From Leguminivora glycinivorella (taxonomy: Eukaryota > Arthropoda > Insecta > Lepidoptera > Tortricidae), in assembly GCF_023078275.1 (NCBI RefSeq), contig NC_062972.1, positions 15,393,691-15,457,690 of the forward strand: a DNA stretch of 64,000 nt, written 5' to 3'. Below are positions 1 to 10,120 of the stretch, in pieces. Each line of letters starts with the position of its first letter. Position 1 is the first letter of the stretch. Below the pieces are notes generated by a model. It did not search any database and had not been told where the DNA came from. It saw nothing but the letters and a program-made list of their open reading frames with translations. Position numbers and translations under genes: made by a program.

Positions 1-99
1 CCGTATCTCTCAAGTGTCCGTCCATGCACACGCATTCCGGCCTGCATAGGCTGATACTGCCCGCGCACGGTTTGACGCGGACGAGTTCCTCACAGCAAT
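1..99 (-). pseudogene. 5'-shortened duplicate TIL-domain exon (continues off the left edge)
   Basis: On the minus strand this reads as the second half of a trypsin-inhibitor-like domain: a CCEEL start, then KPC, SLC, RPEC, VC and MDGH, in close parallel with the complete TIL exon at 149-340. The part holding the first cysteines is absent. Joining the phase-1 donor at 149 needs an acceptor after ATAG at 100-103, giving codon CAT and then Cys-Cys-Glu-Glu. The nearby CACCAG acceptor would shift the frame into a stop. I read it as a recent tandem exon copy that lost its 5' half, so it is either a pseudo-exon or a short extra module. The window edge hides the rest. Confidence 0.55.
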
Positions 100-148
100 C
101 TATTGGCTGGTGTGTTAGTAAAAATATTGTATATAAAGGGTTACTTAC

Positions 149-340
149 GGCACTGGCTTTTTAATATGCATTTCCCGTCCGCATTTCTCACGTGTCCGTC
201 CATGCACACACATTCCGGTCTGCATAGGCCGGTGCTGCCCGCGCACGGTTTAGGCCGGCCGAGCTCCTCGCAACTCTTGGGGCCGCAATGCGCACATTCC
301 ACGAACGTTTCGTCTTCTTTGCATGCCGACCGTTTTATGA
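149..340 (-). CDS. TIL-domain serine protease inhibitor, internal exon (partial gene)
   Basis: This minus-strand exon is 192 nt long and encodes one complete trypsin-inhibitor-like cysteine-rich domain. The ten cysteines have spacing C-x8-C-x2-C-x4-C-x8-C-x6-C-x3-C-x-C-x11-C-x5-C, with the typical GHVRNADGKC stretch before the ninth. TIL domains are secreted, disulphide-rich inhibitors that present a reactive loop between cysteines 5 and 6 to serine proteases. Here that loop is six residues (AGSTGL), longer than the usual three, so its target cannot be guessed. Exon limits: acceptor TTTCAG before 340 and donor GTAAGT after 149, both phase 1, the usual symmetric layout of TIL exons. The signal-peptide exon should lie further right on this strand, but I could not find it. 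A second, damaged copy follows at 1-99. Confidence 0.75.
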
Positions 341-740
341 CTGAAAGTTTTATGGTTCCCCTGTGTATTGTGTTTGAAATTGGAGAATGAAACGAAGGTG
401 TTTATTTATTTACAATTACGAACATTTTACGAACATTCCTAGTTCGCGATACATATGTGCTAAATTGAGAAGAAATTAATTACCAAGCTAAGTAAAGTAG
501 GACGTGATTTTTATAGCCTTTGCAGAGATTAAGTACCTAAACGTTAATATTTCATAGAAACTTGACGTTTAAACTAACGCCATCAACTGTTAAAATTATA
601 AAAATTATGAAATTGACGTATGTTTTAGTTCTAATAATTCTAAGAAACTTAATTAAATGGATATTAAGGGAAGTAAAGATAAAATAAGTAAGTAAGTAAA
701 ATATACAGAATGTTGAGTGAGAATATAACTAGATAACAAC
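341..740. other. AT-rich sequence, nothing recognised
   Basis: This is AT-rich non-coding sequence upstream (minus-strand sense) of the TIL exon. It is presumably intron or 5' flank, but no signal-peptide exon could be identified. Confidence 0.4.
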
Positions 741-856
741 AGGCGATCTTATCGCTAAAAAGCGATATCTTCTAGATAACCTTAATAACTTAGATTTTAG
801 GCGGTCTTATCGCTAAAAAGCGATATCTTCTAGATAACCTTAATAACTTAGATTTT
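741..856. repeat. 58-bp tandem duplication containing GCGATATCTTCTAGATAACC
   Basis: Two head-to-tail copies (741-798 and 799-856) differ at about one base. Each contains TTATCGCTAAAAAGCGAT, an inner hairpin. The motif resembles the 3' end of lepidopteran non-LTR elements that carry TTATCGCTAAAAAGCGATCT, which suggests duplicated LINE tail material. Confidence 0.7.
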
Positions 857-1094
857 ATTAATAACTTATTTTTACAAATTTCTGTCTTCTAGTTGCAGTA
901 GATAAATAAATAAAAATAAAAAAAGCCTTTTATTTCTTGCATTCTTACAACGTCAATAATTCGTAATGATTAATATTAATTTTTTTAAATCCGTCTATTA
1001 TAATTTAATTTAATTTCTAATCTATTACATATTTATAATTCAGGTTATGTATAAATTATTATGTCAAATATAGTATCATATTATGTCATTTGTT

Positions 1095-1180
1095 AGCAAG
1101 AACCCCTTCTCGGGTGAAGGCCTCCTCCAGTCCAGAGTAAGCCAGTTGGATCTGTCCAGCACGGGAAGCATGGTCGCGCG
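1095..1180 (-). repeat. LINE-derived fragment (3' region, antisense)
   Basis: The stretch containing AACCCCTTCTCGGGTGAAGG resembles the antisense of a common lepidopteran non-LTR retrotransposon end. No frame survives. The identification rests on remembered motif similarity only. Confidence 0.35.
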
Positions 1181-1254
1181 ATAGACGATAAAATATCAGG
1201 CCGTCCCTATCGCACTGTTTATAAGTGCGATAGGGACGCTATTTTATCGTCTAT
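1181..1254. repeat. Small foldback: ATAGACGATAAAATA ... TATTTTATCGTCTAT
   Basis: The inverted arms include ATAGACGATAAAATA and its complement, plus a near-perfect inner stem GTCCCTATCGCACT / AAGTGCGATAGGGAC around a 7-nt loop. A diverged relative with the same GCATGGTCGC lead-in lies at about 40083-40160. Confidence 0.7.
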
Positions 1255-2206
1255 ATTATATCCAGTAGATAACATAAATGAAGACCAACTAGCAGTTTTC
1301 TCTTAGTTGACGTTAAGTTAACCACTACAATTACGATTATAATTCAAATGCTGATTACTAAAAACAACAAGGGAATGTATGATTGAACTAATTACTTAGT
1401 TATTCCTAACCATTGTACACCTTGAATCAATTATTAACTTGTTAGGCATAACTATGTAACATAGGTTGATTCAATCCTTAGTTGAACTTACTAAGGTAAT
1501 TTAGTTAGCATAATTATTTTTCATGGAATTATTGAACAAGATCTTAATCGATTCAGTTACGTTGCAAAAGTAAAAGCAATCAAAATTACCTTATTTGATT
1601 TGTCTAAGATCTTATCAGGCTCGTATGGAATCAAGATGCTTGACTACGACTATCAAAATATTGATAGGAACAACCAAATTTTTTTTAGAGTGTAACCTAA
1701 CTACATACTCACCTACACTCCCACGTACATTAAACCAGACAGCACTGAACACACACATAATAATAAATATTCTATCCATCTTAAAGATATCCAAATACTT
1801 AATTAACATCAACAACCTGTTTGATTCGCAAACAAAACTGAACTAAAACTACTTTATGCAGTCAAACCTATTTAAAAATTCGCTCCATGTAATTCTCAAC
1901 TTTTCCTCGATTCACTGACTTTGATTCATTATTTACTCCGATTTTCCTCAACAGTATCCTCAAAGTGAACCCAGGTGATTCACAATGATGACATAATGAG
2001 TATAAAAAATATTATTTGCGTGAACTTTGTAAGTTCCCTGTTAAACGAGCTTGTCATATTTTGCGAGATTTTATGCGCCGCAGGATACATATCTTCTTTT
2101 GATGATTGTTGATTTCGCCGTATTATATTTTAATGTAAGGAACCTGTTATGTATGGTCCATCTTATTTGTATAATTTGCCTCCATTCCATAAATTTAAAG
2201 TAGCAA
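1255..2206. other. No gene seen
   Basis: AT-rich sequence with only short chance frames on both strands. I see no exon signature or repeat I can name. Confidence 0.4.
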
Positions 2207-2360
2207 TCAATGGAATTTGCGAACAATGTAAACAAATCTTGTATTTAAAATGAGTTTAATTTCCATTGTATTTATTTAATACTGGCTAATTCCATTTATT
2301 TTGTTATAAAATGGATATTTCACTGAACGGTTTGTTTACATTGCTCGCAATTTCTATTGA
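2207..2360. mobile_element. MITE with about 32-bp inverted ends
   Basis: The left end TCAATGGAATTTGCGAACAA, continuing into TGTAAACAAATC, is mirrored by the right end ...TTTGTTTACATTGCTCGCAATTTCTATTGA with about three mismatches. Total length is 154 bp with no coding capacity. The superfamily is not assigned. Confidence 0.7.
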
Positions 2361-2984
2361 CGGTCCCATATAACCATAATCGGTCGTCGTTCCTACGCAA
2401 ATCGTCCTATTTTGTGTACACACAGGTCTTCGGGTCTCAATGCTTAGTCGCAGTACGGTCGACGTTTAGTCGAGGCGACCCAAATGGGGACGATTGGTAA
2501 CAGGCACAAATGGTCACAGAAGTGACAGAAGTGTGCACTATGCGTGCACACATTGTTACCGTTTGGCGACTACTTTCCTAAAATCATTCGTTCATTTCAT
2601 TCTTTTCAAATGGCGACTGTCAGAGACGTCAAAGTAAAAAAGAAATAAAATCATTTGACATTAAAATGTAATGGCGTAAGAATTTGTTAAAGATAAATAT
2701 TGTTTGCATTTGTAATATAATGTGGGCTAATTACCATGGCCAATTAAATTGCTCAAGTGATTTCATAAAATAAATCTAAATTTATCAACGCGCCATCAAT
2801 TTACCTCAGTTTAACCAGCAATAATATTATTGACTACTCGGTGTTTGTGTACATAACTATATTGATTGGTGAAGTTTTAGTGCTTCGGTGCATATACTAT
2901 ACTGAAATAAAAATAATGCCTAGAAAACCAATAAAGTTGTTAAAATATGGATTAAGACTGGGTAATATTCTATGTAAAAAACAG

Positions 2985-3030
2985 TCGACAAACGGTCACC
3001 AAACGGTCAACAAACGGTCGCAAAATGGTC
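2985..3030 (+). repeat. Short tandem ACAAACGGTC repeats
   Basis: Four imperfect copies of a 10-bp unit, drifting from ACAAACGGTC to GCAAAATGGTC. Related GGTC words also occur at about 2450-2520. Confidence 0.6.
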
Positions 3031-3302
3031 GTAGCGTACACGCGTGACCGAAAGCAGTGAATATTTATTGGATTTACAAAATGGCTTCTTGTATTATTTT
3101 TTTCCAGGTATCCTCAAACTTTATAAACATTTAAATATGCCGTCGTACTTAGTTGTCCTCACTGAAGAAGATTAAAAAAAAATTGTAACGTGCGTACCGA
3201 GCTGCTGGGTTGTAAAGGATCGGGGATCATATTATTATGGTCTTCTATAGAGCAACTAGTATTTTGCGGCATTTCACAATTGACACTTGTTGAAGTAGTC
3301 GT

Positions 3303-3346
3303 CATTAATATTACTATCAACATTAATTTCAGCGATCTGAACTTCT
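3303..3346 (+). repeat. 44-bp direct repeat, copy 1 (splice-acceptor-like)
   Basis: Starts CATTAATATTACTATCAACA and ends TTTCAGCGATCTGAACTTCT. An identical 44-bp copy lies at 3788-3831 with unrelated flanks. It contains a good acceptor (AATTTCAG) followed by the start of an open frame (see 3333-3414). Confidence 0.8.
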
Positions 3347-3414
3347 TTTGTCAAGATTTTTGTAGAGATAAGTGTCCACAAATTTGTAATGTTAGAGACA
3401 TAAATAAAATGTAG
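3333..3414 (+). CDS. Candidate terminal exon of a small cysteine-rich peptide (uncertain)
   Basis: After the acceptor AATTTCAG the frame reads an acidic start, then CQDFCRDKCPQICN, then a short tail and TAG at 3412. The four cysteines are regularly spaced C-x3-C-x3-C-x3-C in 27 codons, and AATAAA overlaps the end of the frame, as expected for a last exon. The frame also runs upstream through the acceptor, so splicing is not required. No signal-peptide exon could be linked, and I recognise no family with this exact spacing. The copy of the acceptor and first codons at 3788-3831 runs quickly into a stop. This may be chance. Confidence 0.2.
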
Positions 3415-3471
3415 TAGAGTAAATAATTTTTTTTTTTTTTTGTAACCCAAACAAAATACTTGTAGATACAA

Positions 3472-3595
3472 GTGCGGAAAAGAGGAAAATCGATACGAGT
3501 AGCGATAAATTAATACACGAACGAAGGGAGTGTTTTAAATCGACACGAGTTGCGAATGTCCTTTTCGCACATGTATCGTACGACGATTTTCAGTA
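3472..3595. repeat. Fragment resembling a lepidopteran MITE (ACAAGTGCGGAAAAG)
   Basis: Contains ACAAGTGCGGAAAAGAGG, ATCGATACGAGTAGCGATAA and later CCTTTTCGCACATGTATCG, so both ends carry related inverted words (TGCGGAAAAG and CTTTTCGCA). No coding capacity. Confidence 0.4.
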
Positions 3596-3787
3596 CCTAA
3601 ATCTAAGCTAAGAGTTTCGACCAGACAAGAAATGAATCATTGCTCGCACTACTGCGTTAAAAAAAGCAGCATCTGTACTGAAAAAAACTATTATTGCGCA
3701 ACAGAAGAACCCAATACATAAAGAAAACTGTGTCACAAATACTAAGTAGTAACTACCAGCATTCATAACAATATATACGTCGATTTT

Positions 3788-3831
3788 CATTAATATTACT
3801 ATCAACATTAATTTCAGCGATCTGAACTTCT
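3788..3831 (+). repeat. 44-bp direct repeat, copy 2
   Basis: Identical to 3303-3346, including the TTTCAG acceptor. Sequence on both sides differs from copy 1. The 441 bp between the copies contain the candidate cysteine-rich frame and the MITE-like fragment. Confidence 0.8.
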
Positions 3832-4000
3832 GTGTCATTTCTGCCTAAAAATAATGAAGGTTAGAATAATACTAACTACGTTATGTATAGGAATTTACTC
3901 TAGTATGCACTTCACAAGACATCTATTAATATCACAGTAAATACTCTATTTCATTTGATACCTACTTTTATTGTGTAAAGCAATAGGTACTACACATCTT

Positions 4001-5161
4001 TTTAGGGTTCCGTAGTCAACTAGGAGTTTCCCATATAGTTTCGTCCATCCGTCGTCCGTCCGTCCGTCCGTCCGTCCGTCCGTCCGTCCGTCCGCAGATA
4101 ATCTCAGTAACCGTAAGCACTAGAAAGCTGAGATTTGGTACCAATATGTATATCAATCACGCCAACAAAGTGCAAAAATAACAAAAATAAGCGCGTTACA
4201 AAACACGGAGAAACTAAAAAAGCCAAAAATAATAAACCTTTCAATTCAGATTTCTTATCGTATTACAATAAGCTAAACATCCAAATTATAAACAAATCAA
4301 TTATTTTTGTAGTCGGTACCAGACCTATTCGTCGCCTTGCTATTGCCTGTTTGCCCCACCCAACCATACACAGGCTGGTACCGACTCCAAAAATAATTGA
4401 TTTGTTTATAATTTGGATGTTTAGCTTATTGCAATACGATAAGAAATCTGAATTGAAAGGTTTATTATTTTTGGCTTTTTAGTTTCTCCGTGTTTTGTAA
4501 CGCGCTTATTTTTGAAGGCGGTTTTATTTTTTGTTAAAAAGTTTATTTATTTGTTGATTTTTAGTGGTTCCTAGTGATATTATATGTATCAGTCCGAATA
4601 CATGTACAGTAGTGAAAGAATTATCCTTTAACTCCTAACCATTGAGGAGTTGACCTTCCATCATCAGCTCAGCCACATAAAATTATTACCATCAGACGTA
4701 AATACTGGTGTACCTTTGAAAAATAGACTAAAAACATTACATGTGCCTATAACATTTGAAGAGTTCCCTCGATTTTAAAAAATGGAAAAAAATGTTTTAT
4801 TAGGGTACCCCCCCTACATGTAAAGTGGGGGCTGATATTTTTTTTTCATTCCAACCCCAACGTGTGATATATTGTTGGATAGGTACTTAAAAATTAATAA
4901 GGGTTTACTAAGATCGTTTTTTTGATAATACTAATATTTTTGGAAATAAACGCTCCTAAAGGAAAAAAAAGTGCGTCCCCCCCTCTAACTTTTGAACCAT
5001 TCGTTTAAAAAATATGAAAAAAATCACAAAAGTAGAACTCTATAAAGACTTTCTAGGAAAATTGATTTAAACTTGATAGGTTCAGTAGTTTTTGAGAAAA
5101 ATACGGAAAACTACGGAACCCTACACTGAGCGTGGCCCGACACGTTCTTGGCCGGTTTTTT
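4001..5161 (+). mobile_element. AGGGTTCCGTAG element, copy A, interrupted by an insertion
   Basis: Starts TTTAGGGTTCCGTAGTCAAC, then (CCGT)n at about 4042-4093, GGATAATCTCAGTAACCG-like words, GGTACCAATATG, and ends CTACGGAACCCTACACTGAG then TTGGCCGGTTTTT. The first 12 bases and CTACGGAACCCT near the end are inverted copies. Intact copies here are about 550-580 bp. This one is 1161 bp because about 596 bp sit at 4181-4776. Non-coding, found as four copies in the window (also 8781, 57644 and 63107). The family is very common in Lepidoptera. Its class is not certain to me. Confidence 0.85.
4183..4513. mobile_element. Foldback element with 138-bp arms, nested in copy A
   Basis: The left arm (4183-4320) starts AAAAATAAGCGCGTTACAAA and ends GTCGGTACC. 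The right arm (4377-4513) is its reverse complement with only a few differences, around a 56-bp loop. A long frame crossing the arms is a by-product of the symmetry. The high arm identity suggests a young insertion or ongoing arm conversion. The adjoining insert up to 4776 begins GAAGGCGGTTTTATTTT and ends with a segment similar to the element at 18190 (GAGTTCCCTCGATTT), so the whole insertion may be one composite. Confidence 0.8.
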
Positions 5162-5429
5162 ATCAATAAGAATTAAAAATTATATATCTAATACATTAAG
5201 TACCTAACTATAAATCTATTTGTATTATCGTTCTGTATTTTCTTAACTTTCCTATATTTCTATAAAATGTCGAAGAGTGCTTAAATGGTCGTCGTTGTTT
5301 ATTATTATTTAATTCGCTCATATTTAAATGATTCAAAGCAACTAGTCCACAACTTCACAAGACGTGGTTTAGGAGCAGTTCGGTAATCAGACCTACACAT
5401 GTGTGTACAAATTCTGTCAATGTCACTGT
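5162..5429. other. No gene seen
   Basis: Short AT-rich spacer between copy A and the tandem repeat that follows. Nothing recognised. Confidence 0.4.
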
Positions 5430-5605
5430 CAGAAACCGTTCTGACAGTGACAATGACAGCCACAAATTCGTCCACATATTGTTACCGTTATGTGTGCATA
5501 CGTCGACTAATACAGTGTCGTTAAAAATCGTTCTGACAGTGACATTGACAGCCACAGATTCGTACACATTTTGTTACCGTAACAAGTGCACACGCCGACT
5601 ACATT
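5430..5605 (+). repeat. Tandem duplication of about 90 bp (CGTTCTGACAGTGAC)
   Basis: Two copies each run CGTTCTGACAGTGACAATGA-like, then GACAGCCACA, CACATNTTGTTACCGT and GCCGACTA-like words. Related words (GTGCACACATTGTTACCGTT) occur once more at about 2535-2565. Confidence 0.65.
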
Positions 5606-6164
5606 TTGTTATTGTATCACATTGACATTACCACGCGTTATGTCACATTTGACAGTTAGTTACTGATTTGAAGATTTTGCGACCGAAATGGTTGTATGGG
5701 GTGATAATACATAACACAGAAAAGCCCTCAAAATGCGGGCCGCATCCTGGTAATGGGATTCATGAGGAATCGAGGACACTTCTCGAATCAATATCATAAC
5801 GATATGAGTACATGTACAATTGTATATACACAACATTAATTGCATGTATAAAATAAGCAAATAAGTATAACTGGTTAACTAGTACTCATTGACTAGCACG
5901 TTATCTACTTCTTTGCGTTATCAAAGTATACTTTGAAATGTGATTTTCAAATGGAAATAGCCATTCATGGGTAACTAATGTAATCGGTGTAAAATAGCAA
6001 AAAGGTTTTTCTTAAAACATTCTGTGAAATCAAAACATGAGTATTGAATAGTCATTGCAAGTAATCGAATTTAAGTAAATGGAAGTGCAAATTGTATCAC
6101 GTCTGAGCTTGTAATTACTAGGTTTACTGGATAATTAAGTAAGCATTGTTTTTGTCGCTATACC

Positions 6165-6320
6165 TTATAAAACAACTCTGCGCCGCGTCTGTCTGTGTGT
6201 CTGTGTGTATGTGTATCTGCGATAAACTCAAAACTACTAAACGGATTTTCACCTATAAGTAGAGTGAGGAGTGAGTCTTGGGGAAGGTTTAGGTGTATAA
6301 TATGTTTAAGTTTTGTTTTA
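6165..6320 (+). repeat. Fragment of a lepidopteran interspersed repeat with (GTCTGT)n
   Basis: Contains CGCGTCTGTCTGTGTGTCTG, GCGATAAACTCAAAACTACT, AACGGATTTTCACCTATAAG and GAAGGTTTAGGTGTATAATA, words I associate with a common lepidopteran non-coding repeat. The frame at 6293-6670 starts inside it and is not credible. Confidence 0.5.
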
Positions 6321-8015
6321 AATTCATGGAAATACCTATAACGATATGTGCTAATCAAGTCGTTAAAAATTGTGCTACTCAATACGCTGCCCATACCGAT
6401 TGCGATATTTATAATATAACAAAACAATGTATAATGGAATGTTGCCTTTTATATAGGTCTACAAAAAAGTCCGAAATATGTGTCCATTTGTGTCTATTTT
6501 TGCGGACAACTTACTACCATCACTTCTATGATTTAATCCCCTGTGTAGCCGGGACGGGCAATATTATAAATATGGACTTCGCGATTCATTCCAATTTATT
6601 GTTTTTATTTCCCTCCTGTTGGAAATCGTATGTATTAATTACCGAACCGACTACCCATGTTGAAAAATAAATTTCCAAAGAATCAACGCCTGCTGAAATA
6701 CAACATTGCGATTTCCGCCCCACAGGCGAACCGTTATTTCTCAATAGGCGCTATTTGAGATTATAAGATTTCCGTCGATCATCCAAATTGTCAATTGACT
6801 TAAAAGAAAATCCTTCAAAAAAGGTGTTCTAAGCGGACGATAAGCCCCGAGTCGGAGACAGGTTCTCGTCCAATTTCCTTTATTTGTCTCAGTATTCGTC
6901 TCACCTCTGGCGGATTGTCAGAGTTACGAGTAAGCTTCTTTTTATCTTATTTTGGCAGTACAAGATAGTTGCACGACTTCAATTTATAGTAAATATTTTA
7001 TGGACTTGCTGCGATAGTTAATTATCGCAAAAAACAATTCGGATGCATTTATTTCTGGAAAAAGTTTTCAAAAAATGCGGGTGGGCTTTCTATTTAAAAT
7101 ATTATGTTTTCATTTAATTTTACAAACTTGTTTTTTTGGAAAGTGAGGCACCTACCCAACTAGGGCATATATCTGTCTTCGACCTTCACCCCATCGTAGT
7201 CAGTTGCAAGATATGTTCATCACCACCACCAACGTGAACGCTATTCGAATTTTTCTCATCCCATTTTCTTTATTGATTTGAAAAAAGACGACATTACAGA
7301 CTGTAATTTCTACAATTTATTATGGAACTGAAAGAATTTCAGTAATATTTTTTCTTTGAGCTGGCAAGTATACCTTTAGGGCTTGTAAAAGCAATCTCAC
7401 ACTAAATTACATCCATAATTCACCTCTATATAAACATTTGCGTGTTAAATTTGCGTTTCATGTTTTAACATAATTGCTTCTACAGTTCTGTGTGGTTCAG
7501 CCGTTCTGTGTGGCGGCAATCTCGCCGTGTGCATTTTTAAATTTAATAACTCTTTGTACCACGGACCCTCTGAGGATTACATCGGGCTGAATGCTGGATT
7601 ACTGTTAGTGAAAAAACCATTTCCTACCGGTACCACTATAGCTTGCTTGATCAATCTTGGTAGTCGGAATAATAGTTGGTGGAAAGAACATTGACTATCA
7701 ATTTGGAATTAACTTCTAATTATCAGAACCTCTACTATATAAAGTAGGTACTAGTTACTCGATTGCGTAAAAGGTAAGTAACCGTTTGACGCGCTGTTCA
7801 CTTTTTCCCTACAATTTAAAGTCATTTTCCGAAACTATAAACTAGGCAAAAATAAGTTTAGAGGCACAGTACAATAAAGAGTGTCAAGGGCAGAATTGTT
7901 TATTTGTTTGGAAACTATTTTGTTGTAATTTAAAATGTTAAAATTTTTAACATTAACTTGCGTTCAAAAACCGATAAAAATTACAAACAGTACATGGAGA
8001 GTGCGGGTATAGATC
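6321..8015. other. No gene seen
   Basis: About 1.7 kb of AT-rich sequence. Frames are short and lack exon-like composition. No repeat boundaries could be placed. Confidence 0.4.
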
Positions 8016-8105
8016 GTGTCATTCACAAAGACGCGCGCCATGACGCCCAATGTCATAATAATAAAGGTTAAATTTGAAAAATCTGCGCGTCATCGTGGAT
8101 GACAC
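8016..8105. mobile_element. 90-bp MITE, ends GTGTCATTCAC / GTGGATGACAC
   Basis: The ends GTGTCATTCACAAAGACGCG and CTGCGCGTCATCGTGGATGACAC-type sequence are inverted copies of about 22 bp with a few mismatches. The centre contains AAAGGTTAAATTTG. Non-coding. Confidence 0.6.
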
Positions 8106-8350
8106 TAACTATACTGCGGGTTGAGCACATCGCAAACACTCCGCGGTTAATTTAGGCTTTGTAGTGTTTACAGTCAACTCATGATGGGGTGCTGGATGAA
8201 GAAAACCCTTACATATTTACATACTAACACCTAAACAAATAATTATAAAATGGAAATAGGTACCTACATTACAAAAAATGCAAAATTTGATTCTTTATAC
8301 CTACACGAGACCTACAAGTAAAATAGACCGTTTAACTTCTTTTTCAGTAG

Positions 8351-8434
8351 GTACTATCAGCTGCAAAAGTGCATTGCGAATTTATCAATGGATTAATTCA
8401 TAATTTCTCTATGCATTTTTACAGCTGATAGTAC
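8351..8434. mobile_element. 84-bp foldback, ends GTACTATCAGCTG / CAGCTGATAGTAC
   Basis: The inverted ends GTACTATCAGCTGCAAAAGT and TTTTTACAGCTGATAGTAC flank a short AT-rich centre. The same end sequence occurs singly at about 10072 (GTACTATCAGCTGTAAAAAT), inside another inverted-end element. Confidence 0.65.
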
Positions 8435-8713
8435 ATACTTGTATTATTATGTTGTGTTTTCCCGCATTATTTCGAAAATTTGTTGTCAGGTCGAAAGGTC
8501 AAACGGCCATATTTACCTACCTACTAAAATACATCGTACGATTCACGTGCGAAGAGGGAATTCGAAACTCGTGTCCATTTGAAGCAGCCCCTTCGGTGGT
8601 GTTTTCATTTATCGCCACTCTTTTAGAAGTTCCCCTTTCCCGCACTTGTATCGTAATAAGTATACTATTGGTGCATCTCCCTTGTGTTGGCACTAACATT
8701 AGTGCGAGCAAAA

Positions 8714-9493
8714 TCCATACTAATCTGTGTGTCTGTTTGTTTGTCCGTCTTTCACAGCAAAACAGAGGGACAAACATGATTTTAGGGTTCCGTAGTCAAC
8801 TAGGAACCCTTATAGTTTCGCCATGTCTGTCTGTCCGTCCGTCCGTCCGCGGATAATCTCAGTAACCGTTAGCACTAGAAAGCTGAAATTTGGTACCAAT
8901 ATGTCTGAATATGTATATCAATCACGCCAACAAAGTGTAAAAATAAAAAATGGAAAAAAATGTTTCATTAGGGTGTATGTAACGTGGGGGCTGATATTTT
9001 TATATGTAAAGTGGGGGCTGATATTTTTTTTCATTCCAACCCCAACGTGTGATATATTGTTGGATAGGTATTTAAAAATGAATAAGGGTTTACTAAGATC
9101 GTGTTTTGATAATATTAATATTTTCGAAAATAATCGCTCCTAAAGGAAAATAAAGTGCGTCCCCCCCCTCTAACTTTTGAACCATAAGTTTAAAAAATAT
9201 GAAAAAAATCACAAAAGTAGAACTTTATAAAGACTTTCTAGGAAAATTGTTTTAAACTTGATAGGTTCAGTAGTTTTTGAGAAAAATACGGAAAACTACG
9301 GAACCCTACACTGAGCGTGGCCCGACACGCTCTTGGCCGGTTTTTTTAAGTAGCGATAGTTGAAGGAATGGAGACTATGGAGAGTGACATACTTTTTCTA
9401 GCCCCCACTTACCTAAAATGGGGGTCGGAAGTTTGTATGGAGTATTCCGCAATTTTTGAAATTAACGCGCGTGAAGCCGCGGGCAAAAGCTAG
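8714..9493 (+). mobile_element. Lep1-type Helitron copy a, split by a nested element
   Basis: Starts TCCATACTAAT after an A and ends GCAAAAGCTAG before a T, fitting the Helitron rule of a 5' TC, a 3' CTRR and insertion between A and T. A GC-rich GCCGCGGGC hairpin lies just before the end. The body is the long form with the CCCCCAC...GGGGG stretch. At 8781 it is interrupted by AGGGTTCCGTAG copy B, and the Lep1 sequence resumes at about 9348 (AAGTAGCGATAGTTGAAGG). Confidence 0.8.
8781..9347 (+). mobile_element. AGGGTTCCGTAG element, copy B (uninterrupted)
   Basis: This 567-bp copy runs from TTTAGGGTTCCGTAG to TTGGCCGGTTTTTTT, with inverted AGGGTTCCGTAG / CTACGGAACCCT ends and a short (CCGT)n tract at about 8828-8850. 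It lies inside Lep1 copy a, so it inserted later. Frames reading across it are chance. Confidence 0.85.
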
Positions 9494-9630
9494 TCTTAAC
9501 ATAAGTACGAGTATTATAAGTAATACGTCAAAAACTCTGTAAGTAGTAGGTGTTTGAAGAGATATCTAGCGCAAGAAAGCATACACATTCAAGAACTACG
9601 ACGAAACCTTAGGTGGATGAAAACTCTGTT

Positions 9631-10120
9631 ATATAAGGTCCTAATTTATTAGTTGCAGATATTTTAACACATGATACTTTACATTAAAATAATTAACTTT
9701 AAATATAAATTAAGAAATCTTTTCATGTAACTTTTTTGATTTCATTTTCCTAACAAAAAAATAATTATAATTTCGTCTAAAAAAAATCATCATGTGCATT
9801 ATCACATGTCACAATAACACTGTCTGTCATGTCAACAATTGTTTGTTGTAAATGTCGTAAAGGTTCGGCGGGAAAACTGCACATGTCATTGAAGTGGCCA
9901 GTTACAGTTAAGTGGTACGTAAAAGAGGTACTAGAATCTGTTCAATGAGTTTTCATTTAATAATCACATAAACAGGGTGTTTTTACGTAGCAAATTTGTT
10001 TTTCCGTTTTCTCCAAAAAAACATCGTAAAAGCTATAATGTTTCACGGTTTAATATACTCCAGAGACCGAGTACTATCAGCTGTAAAAATATCTGCATCT
10101 AATAAATTAGGACCTTATAT
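9631..10120. mobile_element. 490-bp element with 35-bp inverted ends
   Basis: The left end ATATAAGGTCCTAATTTATT continues into AGTTGCAGATATTTT. The right end is its inverse with about one mismatch (AAAATATCTGCATCTAATAA, then ATTAGGACCTTATAT). No coding capacity. The superfamily is not assigned. Confidence 0.7.

Noticed and set aside
4135..4482. 115-codon frame across the foldback
   Set aside because: The frame reads both palindrome arms; its length follows from the symmetry, not coding selection.
6293..6670. 125-codon plus-strand frame with several cysteines
   Set aside because: It begins inside an interspersed repeat (GAAGGTTTAGGTGTATAAT), has no splice or signal-peptide context, and no consistent cysteine pattern.
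8449..8856. 135-codon plus-strand frame
   Set aside because: It runs into the Lep1 copy and then the AGGGTTCCGTAG element. Its C-terminal part is translated repeat.
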